Source: CAVTQZ01 sp963737015 (GTDB lineage: Bacteria; Actinomycetota; Acidimicrobiia; Acidimicrobiales; UBA8190). Taken from it: DNA of 64,000 nt. The translations under genes and the position numbers were made by a program. This document shows positions 26,849-35,786 of this stretch, in pieces. Location of the stretch: positions 248,001-312,000 of the forward strand of contig CAVTQZ010000001.1 in assembly GCA_963737015.1 (NCBI GenBank). Reading direction: 5' to 3'. Positions within the stretch are counted from its first letter, which is position 1. Each line of letters starts with the position of its first letter. The notes beneath the pieces are model-generated. The model saw only the letters and a program-made list of their open reading frames with translations. It was not told the DNA's origin and made no database searches.

Positions 26849-28384
26849 GATGAGCGCCGCGTAGACCAAGAGCGCCACGAAGAAGATCGCCGTCAGTGCC
26901 GGCGCCCCGAGCGGTGGCGCCCACGAGCCCCCGAAGGGAATCAGCGGGCCGCGCAAGCCGAACGTGTACCTACGCAGAGCCTCGATGAACATCGCGCCCT
27001 GCGCTACGAACACGACCGCGCCGACCGCCACTGCGACGAGGGCTGTAGCCCGGTGGAACGAGTGGACGGATCTCGTGAATGCGGCATCGAGCGATGAGGA
27101 CAGCGACAACGCCGCGAGAACGGGGATCCCCACCGCCAAGGGCAGGGTGTAGCGGCCCTGCCATACGAAACCGAGCCTTCGCGCCTGCGACACCTCGATG
27201 ACCACGGGCACTATGACCGTCGCCAACACCAGGCATCCGAGTGAGTAGACGCGGCGCCGTTCAACCCGAGCACGTCTCGAGGAGCCGAGGACACCTCCGG
27301 CAAGTAGTAGCGCCGCAAGAGCGACCCACGTGTAGTACGCGACAGGGGGAGCCGGGGTGTCGAGCCAGCCGGCGACGCCGATCGTCTCCCGCAGCAGCGT
27401 TCCCGTTTGTCCCGTCGCCGTTCTGACAAGGTTCCAGAAGGACGCGTGGGCATCGGGCCTCCCGACGGGAAGCAGCGCGAGTGAGTCGTAGCGCAGCGTC
27501 CACCAGACCGAGAAGGCCGAGCTCAGCGCCACCACGACCGTCCAGCACCGAACACCGATGTCCCGGGCGAGGTCCATCAGGCGATCCCGATTGGCGACAG
27601 CGAGTGCCGTGGCGACGATGAGTGCGAACCATAGGATCGAGAGGCCTCTCATCTCGACTAGCACGGCAGCCGACAACCCCGACCTCGTGACGGTTCGCCA
27701 CGATCTCCTCGGCGCGCCGTTGGTTACGAGTACCAATAGGGAGACCCACAGGCAAAGTGCGCTCGCGATCTCCAGGCTGTTGGGGTTCACCGTACCGTTC
27801 AAGAACAACACCATCGGGGTGACCGCGACTGCGACACCGGGGACCGCTACTCGAAACCGGCTCGACTCGTAAGCCGATTCGAAGGCACTCGCGAGGAAAA
27901 TGCAGCACAACAGCGCGCTCAGCAGACGCATCAGCCTCATGCCGTTCACAGAGGGAAACGGCAGGCTCGGGAGGCCCACGGCGAGGTAGTAGAGCGGGGC
28001 ATAACGTCCCGTGTAGGTGGTCGCCGAAACGAGCCGCGCGCCTGATGTCAGCCGTGGAGCGCACGAGGCGGGGATGTCGGGGCGCAGCTCGAAGCAGGCC
28101 GGGAGGTGGTGCGTCCGCGCGAACACCTCCGGGACCCGAACCGTCACCACCGGGGAGGGCCCTTCTGGCGTGGCCAGCGCAGGCCTGCCGAAGAACTGGC
28201 CCCGCGCGACGGCGGCAGCCTTGATCAAATGCGCCGGCTCGTCCGGAGCAGCGGTCAGGGGAGTTGCGAGGCTCCACGCAGCGCTCATCGCAAAGAGGAC
28301 CGCGAACATGAGCCACCAACGGACATTCACCTTCGAGCTCGCCTTCGGGACCAAAACGCGTACGACACGCGCACGGGTCACCAT
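26636..28384 (-). CDS. DUF2142 family polytopic membrane protein
   Basis: 582-codon frame with about 11-12 hydrophobic segments (for example WWLMFAVLFAMSAAWSLATPL, LLSALLCCIFLASAFES, LVAVAVGAVVFVAQGAMFI, ALTAIFFVALLVYAALIS). The N-terminal SLATPLTAAPDEPAHLIKAAAVARGQ (Pro-Asp-Glu-Pro-x-His after the first helix) is the DUF2142 signature, a GT-C-like family thought to act on lipid-linked sugars. The last 70 residues after YAALISATEQLG are hydrophilic and lie opposite the coding end of the aminotransferase (26636-26848). A true end near 26850 would be more natural, so a missed stop or a small indel is possible. Start GTG at 28384; an ATG in frame lies about 25 codons downstream. Confidence 0.8.
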   Translation of the reverse strand: MVTRARVVRVLVPKASSKVNVRWWLMFAVLFAMSAAWSLATPLTAAPDEPAHLIKAAAVARGQFFGRPALATPEGPSPVVTVRVPEVFARTHHLPACFELRPDIPASCAPRLTSGARLVSATTYTGRYAPLYYLAVGLPSLPFPSVNGMRLMRLLSALLCCIFLASAFESAYESSRFRVAVPGVAVAVTPMVLFLNGTVNPNSLEIASALCLWVSLLVLVTNGAPRRSWRTVTRSGLSAAVLVEMRGLSILWFALIVATALAVANRDRLMDLARDIGVRCWTVVVALSSAFSVWWTLRYDSLALLPVGRPDAHASFWNLVRTATGQTGTLLRETIGVAGWLDTPAPPVAYYTWVALAALLLAGGVLGSSRRARVERRRVYSLGCLVLATVIVPVVIEVSQARRLGFVWQGRYTLPLAVGIPVLAALSLSSSLDAAFTRSVHSFHRATALVAVAVGAVVFVAQGAMFIEALRRYTFGLRGPLIPFGGSWAPPLGAPALTAIFFVALLVYAALISATEQLGKSPEEKGDVLAARSVAHAADPPDLARHRAGTGADLDPVAFEQGGSDRRFVHASGEVVRDPDGR

Positions 28385-28563
28385 TCGCAGAGGCTACCGA
28401 TGAAGGCTCAGGGGTGGCCGGACCCTTACCCGTCTGGCGGTCCCCCCCAGGGACGTGCATAGCATCCGGGCGTGCCCATGCGATGCACCTGCCCCGACGC
28501 GACCCGAACGGTGTTCGCGTGGTCGACGATCGGATCGAGGGTGGTCGCGGAGGCGCAGGTGCG

Positions 28564-29181
28564 ATGATCAGGGCGACGCGCACAACCGGCCTCGAGATCC
28601 ACGGCAAGCGCGTGAGCCTGAGAACGTTGTCCGACGAGGACTACGACGCCTGGTACGAGGTGCGCAGACGCTGCAGAGACTGGCTGCAGCCATGGGAGCC
28701 TCGGCCCGCTGGCGCTCCGCCCACACCGGAGGACCGAGCGAGCTTCTCGGCGAGATGCGCTGCAAGGGAACGAGAGCGTCAGATGGGGAGTGGTTACGGC
28801 TTCGGGGTGTTCGTCGAGGGACGATTCGCCGGAGAGGTCACCCTCTCGTCGATCCAGCGCGGACCTTTCCAGAACGCCTTCATCGGTTACTGGGTGGACA
28901 GGGCCCTTGCCGGGAATTCGCTCGCGCCCGAGTCCGTCGTCGTGGTGCTTCGCTTCGCATTCGAGGATCTCGGCCTGCACCGGGTGGAAATAGCGATCGT
29001 GCCGCGCAACCGGCCGAGCAGGCGGGTAGTCGAGAAGCTCGACCTCCGGGAGGAAGGTGTTGCCGTCCGATACCTGGAGATCGACGGTCGTTGGGAGGAC
29101 CACGTCCGCTATGCGATAACGGCGGAGGAGTGGGCGGTGCGCCACGACGAGCTTGCGGAGGCATGGTTGAAGATGCGATGA
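28564..29181 (+). CDS. RimJ/RimL-type GNAT N-acetyltransferase
   Basis: Acetyl-CoA dependent acetyltransferase of about 205 residues. GKRVSLRTLSDEDYDAWYEVRRRCRDWLQPWEP is the RimJ/RimL N-terminal pattern; FGVFVEGRFAGEVTLSSIQRG and AFIGYWVDRALAGNSLAPESVVVVLRFAFEDLGLHRVEIAIVPRNRPSRRVVEKLDLREEGV contain the GNAT motifs A and B (variant of the Q/RxxGxG/A loop as ALAGNS). Probably modifies a ribosomal protein or another protein N terminus; substrate unknown. Start ATG 28564, preferred over upstream in-frame codons because the family begins about eight residues before the EIHGKRVSLR strand. Confidence 0.85.
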   Translation: MIRATRTTGLEIHGKRVSLRTLSDEDYDAWYEVRRRCRDWLQPWEPRPAGAPPTPEDRASFSARCAARERERQMGSGYGFGVFVEGRFAGEVTLSSIQRGPFQNAFIGYWVDRALAGNSLAPESVVVVLRFAFEDLGLHRVEIAIVPRNRPSRRVVEKLDLREEGVAVRYLEIDGRWEDHVRYAITAEEWAVRHDELAEAWLKMR

Positions 29182-29337
29182 GCGTGCAGCGGCCGCTGTC
29201 CTCCGAGCCCTATCATCGGGGTCATTGCTTCGACGGTTGACGTAGCACCGTCACTGCGACCGCCGCCCGCCCGAGCGGCCGCGGCGACGGGACGAGAGCC
29301 CCGATCGGCTCCATCGAGGATCGTCAGCCTCGACGTC

Positions 29338-30441
29338 GTGCGGGGCCTAATGCTCATCGTGAGCGTCGGCGTGAACTCGTGGGTGGTGATGCCGTCATGG
29401 TTCGACCATGCCAAGTGGATAGGCATCCATCCGCTCGACTGGGTGTTCCCGACGTTCGTGGCGCTATCGGGTTGCGGGATGGCGTTCGCGAACGCAAAGA
29501 GAGTCCGCCCCCGGCCCGTTATCCAGCGCGCGCTGATCCTCTTCGGAGTCGGGCTCGTGTACAACTGGGTCGACGCGGGGGCGACGTTCCCTCCGTCTCT
29601 TTCGACCGCGCGGGTACCCGGAGTGCTCCAGCTCTACGCGTTCGTCGTTCTCGTCATCGCAGGCCTGCACGTCTTCGTGAAGGGTTGGAAGAACTGGGCT
29701 GTCGTGACCTTGATCCTCGCGCTCGCCGACAGCGCACTGATCGCGATCTGGGGGAGCACATGTGCGGCCGGTCATATCACCCCAACGTGCAACCCCTCGC
29801 ACACGATCGACTTCGCCGTGTTCGGCGCCCCCCATCTGCTCGCCGCGGGCACATTCGGGTATGACCCCGAAGGCCTGATAGGGGTATTCGGAGCCCTGGT
29901 GTCCGCGAGTATCGGCGCTACCGTCGGCCATGTCCTGCTGGCGGGAAGAACAGACAAGGCCCGTTGGCGTGCCAGCCTGATTGTCGCCGCGCTCGCGCTC
30001 TGTGGGCTCGCGCTGGCGAAGCTTCTCGGCTCGGCGGTCCCCGGGTTCAAGAACCAGTGGACCGCGCCGTTCGCGCTCCTCGTCTCCTCTGTCGCGGCCC
30101 TCCTTCTCGCCGCAGCGCACTTGGTGGTGGACCGACGTGGCGGGGCGCATCCTTCGTGGCGTCGTAACGGGTTCGAATTCGCTGGGATTGGCCTCGCCAA
30201 GGGAGTGCAGTGGCCCCTCGTGGCCCTCGGGCGCAACAGCCTCGTCGTCTATTTCGGGTCTCATGCGCTGACGGCGTTCCTCTTCACACACGGGGGCCTC
30301 AAGACACCTTGGATGGTGCAGCTCGAACATCACGTCACGGTTATGGGTCACCCGCAGGCCGCAGTGACACTTCTGCTCGAGGCTCTATGGATCTCCCTCG
30401 CCTGTGTGTTGCACTGGCGCCGTATCTATCTGCGGCCCTGA
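29338..30441 (+). CDS. Multi-pass acyltransferase-like membrane protein (HGSNAT/DUF5009 type)
   Basis: Membrane protein with about ten hydrophobic segments, resembling heparan-alpha-glucosaminide N-acetyltransferase-like proteins. The family begins with SRIVSLDVVRGLMLIVSVGVNSW, and here the given GTG (29338) lies inside that motif (second Val of DVV). The frame is open upstream to at least 29224, where an ATT could serve as a rare start, so the real N terminus is probably 5' of 29338. Other parts: DWVFPTFVALSGCGMAFANAKR, GVLQLYAFVVLVIAGLHV, and GRNSLVVYFGSHALTAFLF near the C terminus. Possibly transfers acetyl groups to envelope glycans. Convergent with the following SDR gene. Confidence 0.72.
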   Translation: MRGLMLIVSVGVNSWVVMPSWFDHAKWIGIHPLDWVFPTFVALSGCGMAFANAKRVRPRPVIQRALILFGVGLVYNWVDAGATFPPSLSTARVPGVLQLYAFVVLVIAGLHVFVKGWKNWAVVTLILALADSALIAIWGSTCAAGHITPTCNPSHTIDFAVFGAPHLLAAGTFGYDPEGLIGVFGALVSASIGATVGHVLLAGRTDKARWRASLIVAALALCGLALAKLLGSAVPGFKNQWTAPFALLVSSVAALLLAAAHLVVDRRGGAHPSWRRNGFEFAGIGLAKGVQWPLVALGRNSLVVYFGSHALTAFLFTHGGLKTPWMVQLEHHVTVMGHPQAAVTLLLEALWISLACVLHWRRIYLRP

Positions 30442-30456
30442 GCCGAGTCGGGGCGG

Positions 30457-31500
30457 TCAGGCCCCGCTTCTGTCCACGGCGGGGGAATGCCGGAAGAACT
30501 GCTCTATGTCCTGCTCGTAGGTGTACGAGGGCGGAGCCTTTCCGACGCTTCTGCGAAGCCGTGTCGCACGTATGAAGCTGTCGACCGCGCTGGCGGTCGT
30601 GTAGCGACACGTGAAGCCTGTCTTGTCGAGACGAGAAGTGTCGGCCCCTCTGCCGAAGCGCAACAGGCTCTCCAGTTCAGGCGGAAACTCGATCAACCCC
30701 AAGCGCACGAGCGGCTCTGCGGCGAGTCTGGTAGCCACAGGCGGAAGAGACAGAGGTCGCGTCCCGCAGATGTCGATGACTTCGCTCCAGGGGAGCTTGC
30801 CTGCGCCGGCGACGTTGTAGAGGCCCGGGATCCGATGGCGCGTGACGTGCTCGAGACATCGGACGACGTCGTCCTCCTCGACGAACTGCAGCAACGGGTC
30901 GAAGCCGGCAACCGAAGGGCATAGTGGACGCGACAGGTTCGTGCTGATGGGAGTGACGATGTCGGTACCGAGCACGTTCGCGAATCGCAGAAGAGTCACG
31001 ACGGTGGAGGGGTTGTCCTCGGAGAAGTCACGCACGAACCCTTCAACCTCGATGAGAGACCGCTCCACCCGGGTACGGGCCGGCGACGTGCGCGGCATCT
31101 CCTCCCGAAACCACATGGGGTCCGTCGGTGCTGACCCGTAGACGAGCGTCGAGGACTTGACCACCACCTGGCGCACCGGGGAGCCAGCTTGACCCGCAGC
31201 GGCTAGGAGGTTCATCGTCCCGATCACGTTGATCTCGTGCATGGCGCGCGCCGAGACACGTGTCGAGTCCACAATCAGGAACGTGTGCACGATCGTGTCG
31301 ACCTGTGTGGCGCGGACGATGCGCGAAAGGATCGAGTACGCCTGGTCGGCACGTACGAACTCCGCCCGCTCCAACGCGACGGAGGGTTCGCGGGTTCCCA
31401 TGCCGAGAATCATCTCGACATCGGGGTCAGACTCGAGCGCCTGGGCCATGCGGCCCCCCCAGAAAGTGTCCAGCCCCGTGATCAGGACACGGCGGCCCAT
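30457..31500 (-). CDS. NAD-dependent epimerase/dehydratase-type extended SDR
   Basis: Rossmann protein of about 347 residues. RRVLITGLDTFWGGRMAQALES is the nucleotide-binding loop (Gly-x-x-x-x-x-Gly-Gly, altered from GxxGxxG). HEINVIGTMNLLAAAGQAG, VVVKSSTLVYGSAP (Tyr of the catalytic YxxxK is in the SSTLVYG context; a downstream Lys is not in the canonical place), LLRFANVLGTDI and LPWSEVIDI are extended SDR features. The replacement of the usual YxxxK makes catalysis uncertain. Start ATG 31500 overlaps the upstream acyltransferase stop by one base (TGATG), so these two genes are coupled; pairing of this SDR with a PlsC-like acyltransferase is common in actinobacteria. Confidence 0.8.
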   Translation of the reverse strand: MGRRVLITGLDTFWGGRMAQALESDPDVEMILGMGTREPSVALERAEFVRADQAYSILSRIVRATQVDTIVHTFLIVDSTRVSARAMHEINVIGTMNLLAAAGQAGSPVRQVVVKSSTLVYGSAPTDPMWFREEMPRTSPARTRVERSLIEVEGFVRDFSEDNPSTVVTLLRFANVLGTDIVTPISTNLSRPLCPSVAGFDPLLQFVEEDDVVRCLEHVTRHRIPGLYNVAGAGKLPWSEVIDICGTRPLSLPPVATRLAAEPLVRLGLIEFPPELESLLRFGRGADTSRLDKTGFTCRYTTASAVDSFIRATRLRRSVGKAPPSYTYEQDIEQFFRHSPAVDRSGA

Positions 31501-32369
31501 CAGCCGAACCACACGCTGCGACGCTCCCGAAGCATCTCGTAGAGCGTCTCCTGAATGTGGAGACGGATCTGCTCCGCCTCCTCCATTACACGGCTCTTCG
31601 AGTAGCGCTCCTGGCCGGAAGGGACGTCGAACTTGACCGGATCCAGAACCCGCAGCTTGAACTTGGCCGGAAAGTACGCCAGGACACCGAGGGGACCGAA
31701 CGCGAGCATGTTCGCGGTTACGGGAACATAAGGGACTCCGAGCGCTCGAGCCACCGAGGGCATGCGCAGGAGGATCGGCATCGACTCCTCGGCTCCCACG
31801 ACGGCGATCGGGATGACGGGCACTCCGGCGCGCATCGCGATCTCGACGAAGCCTCCCCGGCCGAAGCGACGCAGGCGGTATCGGTCGGCATAGGTCTTCG
31901 ACGGTCCCTTCGTGCCCTCTGGGAACACGAGCGCGAGTTGTCCCTGGTCGCTAAGGAGCCGGAGTGCGTTGTCGGGGTGGGCTGGAAGCCCGCCGACCCG
32001 GGCCCACATGGTGCCGAGCCACGGAGTCTGGCGGAAGAAGTAGTCCGCCATCGCGTAGACGGGCCGCCCGAGCTCCTCCTCGATCCCGTGCATCATCACC
32101 GGCGCGTCCGACGGGATCGCGCCCGCGTGGTTGGCAACCAGCAATGCACCCCCGGTGCGGGGGATCTTTTCGAGGCCCTCCCATTCGGCGCGGAACCAGT
32201 ACTTGTAAAGAGGGGCATAGATCCTGCGAACGATCTCTCGCATGTGCTCGGATCGTCCCCATTCGTCGACGTCGGACAGACGAGGCGAAGGCGGTGGTTC
32301 CTCCGACCTCGGAAGCGGCACTAGGTCGGCACGGTGCGCGCGTTTTACGGTGGGGCGGCTCGCTGACAC
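31500..32369 (-). CDS. PlsC-like 1-acylglycerol-3-phosphate acyltransferase family
   Basis: 289 residues. Acyltransferase block I is ALLVANHAGAIPSDAPV (the NHxxxxD motif as NHAGAIPSD), block III is LALVFPEGTKGPSKTY (FPEGT), followed by FVEIAMRAGVPVIPIAVVGAEE (block IV). Hydrophobic segments before block I and a C-terminal helix (EAEQIRLHIQETLYEMLRERRSVWFG) fit a peripheral membrane enzyme. Role likely in glycerophospholipid or other acyl ester synthesis. Cotranscribed with the downstream SDR. Start ATG 32369; N-terminal 40 residues are basic and disordered. Confidence 0.87.
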   Translation of the reverse strand: MSASRPTVKRAHRADLVPLPRSEEPPPSPRLSDVDEWGRSEHMREIVRRIYAPLYKYWFRAEWEGLEKIPRTGGALLVANHAGAIPSDAPVMMHGIEEELGRPVYAMADYFFRQTPWLGTMWARVGGLPAHPDNALRLLSDQGQLALVFPEGTKGPSKTYADRYRLRRFGRGGFVEIAMRAGVPVIPIAVVGAEESMPILLRMPSVARALGVPYVPVTANMLAFGPLGVLAYFPAKFKLRVLDPVKFDVPSGQERYSKSRVMEEAEQIRLHIQETLYEMLRERRSVWFG

Positions 32370-32419
32370 GGCGTCATGCTATCTGGCAGGCCATGAGGCC
32401 TTTCAGGCTCTGATCGTGC

Positions 32420-33727
32420 TCAGGGACGTCCCGCACCCACCAGTCCCTGGTAAAAGATCGGATCGAACGCCACGACCGTTCCGGTGTGAGCCGCCTGGAT
32501 GATGGTATTCGCTCCGTAGGGACCCGATCCCACGTACATGACGACGTGGTCGACCATGTTGTCCCCGTCGAGGTTGTAATAGAAGAGAAGATCGCCCGGG
32601 CGCACTGCGCTCAAAGGGACGTGCTGCGTCTCTTGGTATTGAAGGGCCGCGGAGTGCACGAGGTCCACGCCAGCGGCTTCCCATGCCAGCATCGTGAGGC
32701 CTGAGCAGTCGAGGCCGCTCGAGGTCGCGCCGCCCCACGCGTAAGGAACACCCAGATACCGTTCGGCCGCCCGCACTGCGACCGCCCCGGCCCCTGCGGG
32801 CGGTTGCGGGGTGCCGGAGCCCACCGTCGCCCCCGAGCCGGCCGCCCCGGCTGCTTCGTTTGCCGAAGTCGTAGCGGAAGCCGCAGCGGAGCCGTCTCCC
32901 AAAGCCTCGGCCACCTGTGCTGCCTGTCCTGCTTGGGCTGCGGCGTGAGCCTTCGCCGCCGCGCTCTTCGCGGCGGCTGCCGCGGCGGCTTCTGCGGCGG
33001 CCTGTTCGGCAGCCTGTTGAGCCACGAGCTGCGCGAGTTGACCCTTGACACTGGTGAGCGTCGCCTGTGCCGCTTCGCTTGCTCCCTGTGCGGCCTGCTC
33101 GGCCTGCTGCACCTGCTGAGCACGCGCCGCGGCTTCTTGCTCTTCCGCGTGCAGGGAAGTCTCCTCAGCCACCAGCCGATGTTGGGTCGCGTCCACGCTC
33201 GCTGCGTCGTGGTTTATGTCGCCGATCGCTTGACGCTGGTACGCCTCACGAAGTACCGCTGTGTCGGTCGTCGAGTCGAAAAGTGACGCCAGTTGCGTCT
33301 CGGAAGCGTCCAGGACGTACGCGTGAACGGCATCAACCTGGAGGTGGTGACGGTCTCGCGCCAGTTGACGCCGACTGGCGTCCAGTGCGGCATCGCTCTG
33401 AGCGAGCTCGGTTCGGACCTGGCTCAGCCGAACGGTCGCCTCGTCGTACTGCTCCGACAGAGCGCCGACCTGTTGCTGCTCGTTCTGTATCTGCGCCTCG
33501 AGGGAAGCAACCTCGGTCTGGCCTTGTCCGATGGAGGTAACGGGGGCCGCGTCGGAGCTCGTGGAAGGCTCGGCTGCTGCCGGAGCCGTGGTGCCCATCA
33601 CTGCGCCGAGCCCGACGACCGATGCTGTGGCGAGTGCGACAACCGCCATTGCCCGGCTTCTCGTGCACCACAAGGCCCTGGCCCCTGCCGAGGCGGCGAT
33701 CGATCGGTGGCTACGGTTCGTGAGCAC
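32420..33727 (-). CDS. NlpC/P60 (RipA-like) peptidoglycan endopeptidase with coiled coil
   Basis: Secreted wall hydrolase of about 435 residues. After a basic N terminus a signal/anchor helix (AMAVVALATASVVGLGAVMG) ends with PAAAEPS. A long coiled coil follows (ASLEAQIQNEQQQVGALSEQYDE to about residue 250), then an Ala-rich linker. The NlpC/P60 domain: YLGVPYAWGGATSSGLDCSGLTMLAW (catalytic Cys), HVPLSAVRPGDLLFYY, NMVDHVVMYVGSG (catalytic His) and IIQAAHTG (third residue). Splits D-Glu to meso-DAP links in actinobacteria. Start chosen at GTG 33727 because AAAGAGG lies five bases upstream; GTG 33745 is the alternative. A paralog lies at 53894-55096. Confidence 0.88.
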   Translation of the reverse strand: MLTNRSHRSIAASAGARALWCTRSRAMAVVALATASVVGLGAVMGTTAPAAAEPSTSSDAAPVTSIGQGQTEVASLEAQIQNEQQQVGALSEQYDEATVRLSQVRTELAQSDAALDASRRQLARDRHHLQVDAVHAYVLDASETQLASLFDSTTDTAVLREAYQRQAIGDINHDAASVDATQHRLVAEETSLHAEEQEAAARAQQVQQAEQAAQGASEAAQATLTSVKGQLAQLVAQQAAEQAAAEAAAAAAAKSAAAKAHAAAQAGQAAQVAEALGDGSAAASATTSANEAAGAAGSGATVGSGTPQPPAGAGAVAVRAAERYLGVPYAWGGATSSGLDCSGLTMLAWEAAGVDLVHSAALQYQETQHVPLSAVRPGDLLFYYNLDGDNMVDHVVMYVGSGPYGANTIIQAAHTGTVVAFDPIFYQGLVGAGRP

Positions 33728-33831
33728 ACCAACCTCTTTAGCCACTTTGACAACAGTAGTTGACAAGATCTCTTCTCGGAAGTGTGGGGGAAGTGACCTG
33801 GCAGCCTTTTGACCGGCTACCTGGAGGCCTC

Positions 33832-33854
33832 TACCGTGCCGTTTACCGTGCCGT
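33832..33854 (+). repeat. Tandem direct repeat, 12-base period
   Basis: Two copies of TACCGTGCCGT follow each other with a 12-base period in the 5' region between the NlpC gene and the esterase. Could be an operator-like direct repeat; only two copies, so chance is possible. Confidence 0.3.
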
Positions 33855-33954
33855 CGAGCGTCGAGCTGTATTCGTGGACCGATTCGGTGTATCGGCCAAA
33901 CAGCCCCAGGTCTTGAGATCGGCGGGCTCCTCGGGCGTCGATTGGGAGGGGTCG

Positions 33955-35506
33955 TTGAAAGGCGTTGTTGCGACGAGTTCCGGGGATGTGAGAGGACTGC
34001 TCGAAGAGAGCGTCTGGACCTTTCGCGGCGTTCCGTACGGACGGTGCTCCGGACCACTTAGATGGCGAGCGCCCGAGGCTCACGAGCCTTGGCAGGAGGT
34101 GCGGGACTGCTTCGCCTGGGGCCCGGTCGCACCGCAGCCGCCGCCCACTCCCGAGCTGAGCCTCTCGGACGATCCTCGGGACTGGGACGAGGAATGTCTC
34201 ACGCTGAACCTCTGGACGCCCGGTCTCGACGCCGGTGGGCGGCCGGTCCTCGTCTGGGTCCATGGCGGGGGCTTCACCACGGGGACCGGGGCGAGCGGTA
34301 TCTACCGCGGCGACCGCATGGCCCGACGAGGTGACGTCGTCGTCGTCACCTTCAACTACCGGCTAGGTGCGCTCGGCTTCGTCGCACACCGCCATCTCCA
34401 GGACGGCCAGTCCCCAGGTTGTGGCAACTGGGGGCTCGAGGACCAGGTCTTGGCTCTCGAGTGGGTGCAGGAGAATGTCGGGCGATTCGGCGGTGATCCC
34501 CACAATGTGACGGTGTTCGGGGAGTCCGCCGGCTCGATGAGCATCGCGGCTCTCATGGCCACGAAGGCTTGCGGACGGCTCTTTCACAAGGCCGTACTGC
34601 AGAGCGGGCCCGCCGGCTACCGGAGGAATCGCGTGGGCGGAGAGACGTTCGGAACGATTGGCGGAGCTCGCGGGGCACTCCGGCTTCTCGCGACGAGCAC
34701 TCGGCGAACTCCAAACTGAAACTCTCGTAAACGCCACGCAACTTCTCACCGGCGAGGTCCCAAGCGAGGGCGGCCTTCCGCTTCCCTTTCTCCCGGTCGT
34801 GGACGGCGGCCTTCTCGAACGGCCTCCCGCAGAGGCGATCGCCGACGGAGTGAGCTCCCATGTCCCCTTGCTCATCGGGACCACCCGTGACGAAACAGCC
34901 CTCTTCATCGCAATGGATCCGAGCGCTAAACAGCTCGAACTCGAGAGGGTGGTTCGTCGTATAGGCCGGGCCACGAGTCCCGAGGTCGCGCGGCGCGTCG
35001 TCGAGCGTTACCGTTCGGCCCGCGAGGCGCGCGGCGAGGCCACAGAACCGAAGGATCTCCTGACCGCTGTTACGACCGACTATGTCTTCCGGATGCCGTC
35101 GCTTTCCCTCGCGTGCGCCTCTTACAAGCACCAACCCCGCACATTCACCTATCTCTTCGACTGGGAGACTCCCTTCCTTGGAGGAATCTTCGGTTCGTCG
35201 CACGGGCTCGAGGTCCCATTCGTCTTCGGAACGGTCGGAGAACCTGCAATCGGCAGGTTCACCGGTTCGGGAGAGGCTGCAGCACAGCTCTCGTGGGCGA
35301 TGCAGCAGGCCTGGCTCGCATTCGCCCGCACAGGGGATCCGTCATGCGAAGCCCTGGGCGAGTGGCCGGAATACGACCCCTTACGCCGGCCCACCATGGT
35401 GCTGGGAACTCGTCTGGGGATCGTCGACGACCCGCGATCGGAAGAGAGAATCGTGTGGGACGAAACAGGTGTGGAATTCGCGGGCGGTCATCACCAAGAG
35501 CTCTGA
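33955..35506 (+). CDS. Type B carboxylesterase (alpha/beta hydrolase), one-base frameshift in the middle
   Basis: Serine esterase family of para-nitrobenzyl and acetylcholine esterases. VWTFRGVPYGRCSGPLRWRAPE at the N terminus, WVHGGGFTTGTG (oxyanion hole), DQVLALEWVQENVGRFGGDP, NVTVFGESAGSMS (nucleophile Ser in GESAG), and after the break GTTRDETALF (acid) and GGIFGSSHGLEVPFVFG (His). At 34651 an extra G breaks the frame between RVGGETF and ERLAELAGHSGFSRR; both halves are otherwise complete, about 517 residues when joined. Start assigned to TTG 33955, which follows GGGAGGGG; an upstream open frame exists from 33760. TTA codon at 35381. The break looks like a single-base consensus error or recent mutation. 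Confidence 0.8.
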
Positions 35507-35556
35507 TCACCGTGGTGACGTCTTAGGTTCCGACGCAGTGAAGATCCCCACGTCCC

Positions 35557-35629
35557 GGGGGCGTAGCCCAACGGCAGAGGCAGGGCGCTTAAAACGCCCA
35601 CAGTGAGGGTTCGACTCCCTCCGCCCCCA
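35557..35629 (+). tRNA. tRNA with UAA anticodon (reads UUA), short variable arm
   Basis: 73-base cloverleaf. Acceptor GGGGGCG/CGCCCCC (7 bp, 35557-35563 with 35622-35628), discriminator A at 35629, CCA not encoded. D arm GCC with GGC and one C-A mismatch, loop with GG. Anticodon stem GGGCG/CGCCC, loop CTTAAAA with anticodon TAA at 35590-35592. Variable region ACAGT is only five bases. T arm GAGGG-TTCGACT-CCCTC. A UAA anticodon means Leu, yet bacterial tRNA-Leu is class II with a long variable arm, so this is an atypical class I body. It cannot be a stop suppressor (that needs UUA or CUA anticodon). Normal length of all other arms argues it is a functional fold rather than a random hit. Confidence 0.85.
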
Positions 35630-35786
35630 CGACCGACGACAAACACAAACAAGAATGAACGACGACGACAAGAGTCGTAGAGGCATGGGGGAGCGGACAC
35701 ACGGTGACCTCCTTGTGACGCCCTGGGCCGCGAGGACACACTTCTTGAGAAGACCTCAGCGCAAAGGACGCACCGACAGGGGGCAC

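Noticed and set aside
35557..35629. Suppressor or selenocysteine tRNA
   Set aside because: Anticodon UAA pairs with UUA, not with a stop codon, and the acceptor and T arms have standard 7+5 lengths, not the 8+5 or longer variable arm of tRNA-Sec.
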